Below are positions 59,695 through 64,000 of a stretch of 64,000 nt of DNA, piece after piece (position 1 is the first letter of the stretch; the number at the start of each line of letters is the position of its first letter). Source of the DNA: Sulfotelmatobacter sp963788225. GTDB taxonomy: Bacteria > Acidobacteriota > Terriglobia > Terriglobales > Acidobacteriaceae. The notes below the pieces were generated by a model. That model had not been told where the DNA came from and did not search any database. It was given only the letters and a program-made list of their open reading frames with translations. The stretch lies in the NCBI GenBank assembly GCA_963788225.1, contig CAWBGI010000002.1, forward strand, positions 1,054,001-1,118,000, in the 5' to 3' direction. Both the position numbers and the translations under genes were made by a program.

Positions 59695-60300
59695 TCACGG
59701 CGGTCCCTCGGGCCCACCGCCTTGTTGCGGCGCGAATGGCAGCCTGACGGCCGCGCGCATGACCTCGCGCTCTTCCGGGGAGAACATCTTCTTGAACCGG
59801 TTGGAATCGATGAGCGGCTCGCGTCGCTCCGGAGGCATGGCGCTCAGGTCGCGGATCGCGGTTCTTACCATGGGCCGCCGCTCGGGTGGAATGTGCTGCA
59901 TCCGGTTGAAGACGTCACGCGCCTGTTGCTTCTGATCCGGCGTCAGGTGCGCCCACCGGTCCATGTTGTCCACGATGCGCTGCTGTTGCCGCGGCGGAAG
60001 GCTCGCAAAATAGTGCAACTGCTGCCGCAAGCGCTGTTGCTGCTGAGGAGTCATGTGGCGGAATCCGGGATCGTTTTGCAAAGCGCGGTCCTGCTCACTC
60101 GGCGGCAGACCCTTGTAGCGTCGCAGCCAGTCCCCGGCATGCGCTTGCGGAGGGTGGGGCTGCGGATGATTCTGCGCCGGCGGACGTGCCTGCATAGGCC
60201 GGTAGTTGCCGCCCTGCGCCCGGCATGGGGAGAGAGACAGCACAACGGTCACTGCCGACAGCACAGCCGTCGCCATCCATCCCGTTATGACTTTCCGCAT
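59695..60300 (-). CDS. Exported DUF3106-like protein, Gln/Arg/Pro-rich
   Basis: A 201-residue protein with a signal peptide (TAVLSAVTVVLSLSPCRAQ), a His/Pro/Gln-rich linker and repeats of the form L-P-P-x-x-Q-x-R (GLPPSEQDRALQNDPGF, SLPPRQQQRIVDNMDRW, HIPPERRPMVRTAIRDL, AMPPERREPLIDSNRF). DUF3106 proteins share this pattern; it recalls periplasmic Spy/CpxP-type stress proteins but that is inference. It is third in line after the ECF sigma factor and anti-sigma factor, so it may be under their control. Confidence 0.78.
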   Translation of the reverse strand: MRKVITGWMATAVLSAVTVVLSLSPCRAQGGNYRPMQARPPAQNHPQPHPPQAHAGDWLRRYKGLPPSEQDRALQNDPGFRHMTPQQQQRLRQQLHYFASLPPRQQQRIVDNMDRWAHLTPDQKQQARDVFNRMQHIPPERRPMVRTAIRDLSAMPPERREPLIDSNRFKKMFSPEEREVMRAAVRLPFAPQQGGGPEGPP

Positions 60301-60360
60301 TCTCCCCGCCCTTGGGTTCTTTGAACTTGTGTCCTGCCACTTCGAACTTCCACTTTTCCC

Positions 60361-60861
60361 TTACGGATTCTCGACCACGTCGTGCTGCACTTGCAGATCA
60401 TCCAGCAATTCGAACTCGGAATACAGATCGTGATTCTTCTCCAAAGCTTGCAAGTCACTTACCGCCGTGCCCGGTTGCTGCGCCTCATGCTGCGTCTCAA
60501 TCGCTGCCAGTTCGCCACGGTCAGATTTGTAGATACCGCCGTCCTGCGTGAAGAACAAGCCCACACCAACTGCTATGAGCACGGTAAGCGCCGCGGCCAG
60601 CGCCGGACGCCGGAACCACGCCATCCAGCCGACTTGCGGCTTGGCCATCTCTTCCCGCAGACGCGCCTGCAGACGCACATCGAAATACGGCGACGGCTCC
60701 GGAGCCTGCCATTCATCAAGCAACGCCATCGTCTGCTTGAACTCTTCCAGCTTTCCCGCACACGCGCCGCAACCCGCCAGGTGCCCGCCGATCTCCGGCG
60801 TCACTTCCATCAGGCCAGATGCCAGGTCCGGCATCATCTCTCGAATCTCTTCGCACTTCAT
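60361..60861 (-). CDS. Anti-sigma factor with zf-HC2 domain
   Basis: A 166-residue protein. The zinc-finger motif is H-x3-C-x2-C in GGHLAGCGACAGKLEEF; a linker with WQAPEPSPYFDVRLQARLR; one membrane helix (PALAAALTVLIAVGVGLFF); and a 60-residue periplasmic tail. It would hold the adjacent ECF sigma factor at the membrane until a signal arrives. ATG 60861 has AAGGGG at 8-nt spacing; ATG 60867 is too close. It is 90 nt downstream of the sigma gene in the same direction. Confidence 0.87.
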   Translation of the reverse strand: MKCEEIREMMPDLASGLMEVTPEIGGHLAGCGACAGKLEEFKQTMALLDEWQAPEPSPYFDVRLQARLREEMAKPQVGWMAWFRRPALAAALTVLIAVGVGLFFTQDGGIYKSDRGELAAIETQHEAQQPGTAVSDLQALEKNHDLYSEFELLDDLQVQHDVVENP

Positions 60862-60910
60862 AACCATGTCCCCTTAACTTCTTTTTCCTACCGTTAGTCG
60901 CCAACTTTAA

Positions 60911-60951
60911 TTGTCATCCTGAGCGGGACGCTTTTTGTCCCGCGAAGGCTC
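60911..60951. repeat. REP-like element, fourth copy
   Basis: TTGTCATCCTGAGCGGGACG...CGTCCCGCGAAGG: inner hairpin GCGGGAC/GTCCCGC. It lies between the sigma and anti-sigma genes and directly follows the sigma stop. Confidence 0.75.
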
Positions 60952-61581
60952 TCATACAAACTGTTTTAACTGTTCCCGCAAAGTCTCGTACGCCCGAAAC
61001 AACAACGATTTCGTTGCCGACTCGCTCAACTTCAATACTTCGGCGATCTGCTTATAATCCATCTGTTGATACTTGTGCATGACCACGGCGAGCCGCTGCC
61101 GTTCCGGAAGCGCTTCCACTTTGCTCCGGATCGCCAGCATCCGTTCCCGCCGCACCAGCGCTTCTTCAGCCGTCATCCGGGAGTCGGCCACGTCCATCGT
61201 GGTGCCGCTTTCCTCATCCGGCTCGTCCAGGCTGGCCGTCACCTCCGGCCGCTCTTTGCGCGTGTCGCGCGCATGATTCACCGCGAGATTGGTCGCAATG
61301 CGATACAGCCATGTGGTGAACTTCGCGCTGGCTTCGTAACTCTGCCGCGAGCGGTACACCCGCAGAAAAACTTCCTGCGCCAGATCCTCCGCCGCGGCCG
61401 CGTTCCGCGCCATGCGGTACATAAAACTCACCAGCGGGCGGCGATACTTGTGCACGAGAAAGTCGAAAGCGGACTGGTCCCCCGCCTTCACCCGCAGCAT
61501 GACCTCGGCGTCGGTGTAGCTTTCGGCGCCGGCCATCGCAGGTTCCAATGCGCCGGTTGGGCGAGGCCCAAGCGCGGCCAT
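60952..61581 (-). CDS. ECF-type RNA polymerase sigma factor (RpoE-like)
   Basis: A 209-residue sigma factor. Region 2: DQSAFDFLVHKYRRPLVSFM, AEDLAQEVFLRVYRSRQSY, and KFTTWLYRIATNLAVNHAR; region 4: LPERQRLAVVMHKYQQMDYK, QIAEVLKLSESATKSLLFRA. The linker holds an acidic stretch (DEPDEESGTTMDVADS). I choose ATG 61581, with GAGGGG 6 nt upstream; in-frame ATGs at 61599 and 61734 would add a low-complexity leader. It is followed by its likely anti-sigma factor and an exported stress-like protein. Confidence 0.92.
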   Translation of the reverse strand: MAALGPRPTGALEPAMAGAESYTDAEVMLRVKAGDQSAFDFLVHKYRRPLVSFMYRMARNAAAAEDLAQEVFLRVYRSRQSYEASAKFTTWLYRIATNLAVNHARDTRKERPEVTASLDEPDEESGTTMDVADSRMTAEEALVRRERMLAIRSKVEALPERQRLAVVMHKYQQMDYKQIAEVLKLSESATKSLLFRAYETLREQLKQFV

Positions 61582-61971
61582 GAGAACCCCTCGGTCCATG
61601 GCGGCAGTGCTCACACTAGATCGAACCCCGTGCTGGGGGGAAAGTTGTTCTTTTTCTCGATGAGCCGAACTATCGGAAGTCCCCGCAGATGTGGGGGATA
61701 CCGCCGGTCGAAGTGGCCTGTTTTGGTCCGGCATGGAGGTTACTTTAGGCACGCCGACGCGGGCGACCCGAACCCGCCCCTGCCGCTGCCGCCGATAGGC
61801 TATCACGCCCGCTTCCCCGGTCCAAACCCTCTTCTACGGATCGAACGACGGATCGGAACGACCTCGGTTCCAGTCCGCACCATACGGTTCGGTTGCTGGC
61901 AACCACCTTCAGATGTTTGAATAGGAGGCGGCTGCAGTCTAGAACCTCATGGGGCTTCAAGGAGTACGGCC

Positions 61972-62481
61972 ATGGCCACAGTCTTTTCCGGACGCTACAC
62001 GGCCCAACTAGAAGGACCCTTTGTCGTCTTCCTCATCGGGATGCGCATCAACCGCATCTTCGCCCTGCACCGGTGGACGAAGGTCGCGGCTGCCATGCCG
62101 CCCATGATCGCTGAACTCGAGCGCAATCCCGCGCTCGGCATGCTTCATGCGGAGTTCTTCGTCTACTGGCGCGGCCTCGGCGTTCTGCAGTACTGGAGGA
62201 GCTTTGACCACCTCCACGCCTACGCCCATGCCAAGGATGCCAAACACCTGCCGGCATGGGCGGACTTCAACCGGCGCATTGGCGGCGACGGCTCCGTCGG
62301 AATCTGGCATGAAACCTATACCATCCCGTCCGGCGGGTATGAGAGCGTCTACGCCAACATGCCGCGCTTCGGCCTCGCCCATGCCGCCGAGCACCTGCCC
62401 GCAATCGGACGTCTCCAGAGCGCCCGCTCCCGCATGGGACAAAGCGAGACGACTGACTCATCACCTTCGTTGAAGGGGTAA
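61972..62481 (+). CDS. DUF4188 domain protein
   Basis: A 169-residue cytoplasmic protein (FVVFLIGMRINRIFALHRWT, GMLHAEFFVYWRGLGVLQYW, RSFDHLHAYAHAKDAKHLPA, GIWHETYTIPSGGYESVYAN). This matches DUF4188, a dimeric alpha-beta-barrel family distantly like aldoxime dehydratases and haem-binding monooxygenases; conserved His residues (in DHLHAYAHA and WHETY) could bind haem. No pathway is suggested by its neighbours. Its last 21 nt overlap the stop region of the convergent gene. Confidence 0.82.
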   Translation: MATVFSGRYTAQLEGPFVVFLIGMRINRIFALHRWTKVAAAMPPMIAELERNPALGMLHAEFFVYWRGLGVLQYWRSFDHLHAYAHAKDAKHLPAWADFNRRIGGDGSVGIWHETYTIPSGGYESVYANMPRFGLAHAAEHLPAIGRLQSARSRMGQSETTDSSPSLKG

Positions 62482-62961
62482 GCGCGAGAAATTTACTGAC
62501 CTATCCCTAGGAAGACTTTTCCTGCAGAATTTGGGGCCGCTTTTGGATTTGAGGTCCGCGCTGGCCGTCGCCTGCTCGGACTGGCTCGGCCGTAGAATCG
62601 AAGCCTGGCGGGCAACGTTGAAACCTTCGCCAGCCGTCACCGAGCGGAGCAACCAGTTTGCCACGCGCGGGTGGTGCGTGCGGCGCAGCACAAACCACGC
62701 TCCACTCATCGCTCCCACGGCAAGCAGGCTGGCTCCGACCTGCCCCGGCACTCCAGCATGAACGAACGGCTTGGCCAGCGGATCGATTTCGTCATAGCCT
62801 CTCTGATAAAGGATTCTGGTCGTCACGCCGTCGGCCAGAATCTCTGCGCCTAGCCCCGCGAACGTCGCCCACGTTGCCTTCGATATCGGTGCATCCGGCA
62901 ACTCCTGCCCACGCGCTCCTCCGATCACAAGCAAGAATACGACCGGAACCCACCGGATCAT
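62461..62961 (-). CDS. Exported or membrane protein of unknown function
   Basis: A 166-residue protein: signal peptide (RWVPVVFLLVIGGARGQ), then two hydrophobic segments (ATWATFAGLGAEILADGVTT and QVGASLLAVGAMSGAWFVLR) and a basic C-terminus. YQRGYDEIDPLAKPFV between them resembles small acidobacterial membrane proteins, but I cannot name it. Confidence 0.6.
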   Translation of the reverse strand: MIRWVPVVFLLVIGGARGQELPDAPISKATWATFAGLGAEILADGVTTRILYQRGYDEIDPLAKPFVHAGVPGQVGASLLAVGAMSGAWFVLRRTHHPRVANWLLRSVTAGEGFNVARQASILRPSQSEQATASADLKSKSGPKFCRKSLPRDRSVNFSRLPLQRR

Positions 62962-63137
62962 CGGATGACCACTCCCTACGGGTAATCATCGGTACGGTTG
63001 GGTTGACCGTTAGCGCGAGGCGCCCAGCTTCAAATCTTTCGTTCCTCAAATACTCCGGGTAGGTTGCGATTTCTTGAATCAAATTTGCTCGCAAATGTGG
63101 GCAGAATTCGCCTTTCATTCGCACCCACCCCCTTTAT

Positions 63138-63192
63138 GGAAAGTTTACTTGACATTTCGTCTTGGAAAGTATACTTTACGGAAAGTTGGCTT
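63138..63192. promoter_or_regulatory. Three operator copies over the XRE promoter
   Basis: GGAAAGTTTACTT (63138), GGAAAGTATACTT (63164) and GGAAAGTTGGCTT (63180) are near-identical; the middle one holds the perfect palindrome AAAGTATACTTT. TTGACA (63149-63154) and TATACT (63170-63175) overlap them with a 15-bp spacer. This looks like an autoregulated promoter for the following XRE gene. Confidence 0.65.
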
Positions 63193-63195
63193 GAC

Positions 63196-63435
63196 ATGAC
63201 GCCGAACATTCAAAACCGGGTCAAGGAACTCCGCACCACTCGCGGGTGGACGCAAGAACAGCTTGCCGAAGCGGTGGGAGTCTCGCGGCAAAGTATCAAC
63301 TCGATCGAGCGTGACCGTTATGTGCCCAGCCTTCCGCTGGCGCTGACCTTCGCGCGAGTGTTCGGCTGTTCCACCGACGAGATTTTCACCCTGAATGGTG
63401 ACATGAAGCCGGGCGAAGCGCGGGAGGACGAGTAA
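63196..63435 (+). CDS. XRE-family transcriptional regulator, small
   Basis: A 79-residue helix-turn-helix protein: VKELRTTRGWTQEQLAEAVG, VSRQSINSIERDRYVPSLPL, ALTFARVFGCSTDEIFTLNG. It is a single DNA-binding domain without sensor, like small Cro/C1 regulators paired with membrane proteins. ATG 63196 lies at the end of the third operator copy. The stop overlaps the next gene's start (TAATG), so they are translationally coupled. Confidence 0.9.
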   Translation: MTPNIQNRVKELRTTRGWTQEQLAEAVGVSRQSINSIERDRYVPSLPLALTFARVFGCSTDEIFTLNGDMKPGEAREDE

Positions 63436-63695
63436 TGGTAATCCCACTTCTCGTATTAATCGGCAAGCAACTGAAGAAGGTTCCGATCCTCGGTAAGTTA
63501 GTGGACGAACGTTTTCTGACCTATCGCCGGCGCGCCCAGAGAATTGGCGGGTTAATCGGCTTCCTCGTCGCCGACATTCTTTTCGGCTACCGCTATTTCG
63601 TGAACCACATCCGGAGTTGGGATCTGTTGGCAGTCGTCCTGTCGGTAGCTGTGGTCTACATAGTCTTGATTGTCTGGTACCTGATCACCGAATAA
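63435..63695 (+). CDS. Small two-helix membrane protein
   Basis: An 86-residue protein with a basic N-terminus (IGKQLKKVPILGKLVDE), then two membrane helices (GGLIGFLVADILFGYRYFV and LLAVVLSVAVVYIVLIVWYL). It is coupled to the XRE regulator upstream. Such XRE-membrane pairs are common; the membrane partner may be the sensor or the effector. Unrecognised family. Confidence 0.72.
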   Translation: MVIPLLVLIGKQLKKVPILGKLVDERFLTYRRRAQRIGGLIGFLVADILFGYRYFVNHIRSWDLLAVVLSVAVVYIVLIVWYLITE

Positions 63696-63708
63696 GGAGG
63701 GAAAGGCG

Positions 63709-64000
63709 ATGACGCTCACAAACACACTGAAGACCGCTGGAACCTCGGCCCTGCTGTCGCCCGAGCCCACAACGGATGAAAACAGCAAAATGTCATCAAG
63801 CCCGGTAAAAATCTTCGCCGGCAGTACGCAGGGGCCCATCGCGCCCTGGTGGCACACGGTTCTGGTGCTGCTGCCGGTGGCTGTCATGTCCGTCGCCAGT
63901 TGGCGCCAACATGGGTTTCCAAACGCACATTTACCAGGCCTCGGTGTACGGCTTTCGGGCTATTTCACGGTACTGGTAGCGGAGTGGTTCATGGTGCTTC
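63709..64000 (+). CDS. CPBP-family intramembrane protease, N-terminal part
   Basis: The gene runs off the right edge after 97 codons. ATG 63709 follows AAGGAGGGAAAG. A polar N-terminus of about 45 residues is followed by APWWHTVLVLLPVAVMSVAS and LSGYFTVLVAEWFMVL, the opening of CPBP (CAAX-protease/bacteriocin-processing) proteins. The catalytic EExxxR region would lie beyond the window. It continues the XRE-membrane gene set with a 13-nt gap. Confidence 0.6.
   Translation, partial: MTLTNTLKTAGTSALLSPEPTTDENSKMSSSPVKIFAGSTQGPIAPWWHTVLVLLPVAVMSVASWRQHGFPNAHLPGLGVRLSGYFTVLVAEWFMVL

Overview
The window is a GC-rich bacterial chromosome segment, most likely from an Acidobacteriota of the Terriglobia type. 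This is inferred from the gene mix: GloVer-type tandem-repeat and BNR exported proteins, DUF2934 and DUF2911 proteins, a TPR protein with a helix-turn-helix head, a Ser/Thr kinase fused to TPRs, PNGase A, and many interspersed short palindromic repeats. No rRNA, CRISPR array, transposase or prophage is visible. Two tRNAs are present: Leu(CAA) and Glu(CTC).

Region by region. 0-3.5 kb: edge of a membrane gene, tRNA-Leu, a galactose-oxidase-like secreted protein and a TPR lipoprotein-like protein. 3.4-9 kb: an apparent RiPP locus with an exported precursor ending in nine W-x-N/S triplets, a radical SAM/SPASM maturase, a tetrapyrrole-methylase-superfamily methyltransferase and a di-haem cytochrome, facing an oxygenase-like gene. 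The maturase (twice), methyltransferase (once) and oxygenase (once) each need +1 frame changes to read through. 9-19 kb: cysK, a TPR regulator, PNGase A, and the branched-chain amino acid genes in the order ilvC-ilvB-ilvN-ilvD on the minus strand. 19-25.5 kb: msrA, a PstS/OmpA fusion, a WalJ-type hydrolase, an amber-interrupted transglutaminase-like gene, MoxR and HtpX. 26-34 kb: exported repeat proteins and a cytochrome c maturation operon (ccmF-ccmH-ccmI-like). 34.4-38 kb: tRNA-Glu, a gene of the proline/glycine reductase B family with an in-frame TGA probably read as selenocysteine, convergent with proline dehydrogenase; then a TonB-like protein and thioredoxin reductase. 39-48 kb: PP2C/HAMP phosphatase, MATE exporter, kelch protein, ABC exporter pair, DinB protein. 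48-53 kb: PhoU and a PhoB-like regulator, each behind 11-bp-periodic Pho-box-like repeats; DUF2911 protein; Ser/Thr kinase. 53-59.7 kb: the SOS mutasome imuA-imuB-dnaE2. 59.7-64 kb: DUF3106 protein, anti-sigma factor and ECF sigma factor, DUF4188 protein, an autoregulated-looking XRE/membrane pair and the start of a CPBP protease.

A second layer overlies the genes. About twenty elements are built from 7-10 nt tandem words arranged as left arm, spacer and reverse-complement right arm; the word differs from copy to copy but the architecture is constant. They sit mostly at gene ends, but five lie inside imuA, imuB and dnaE2 without breaking the frames. A separate REP-like family (tcatcctgagcg ... 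cgaaggatc) occurs at least four times.
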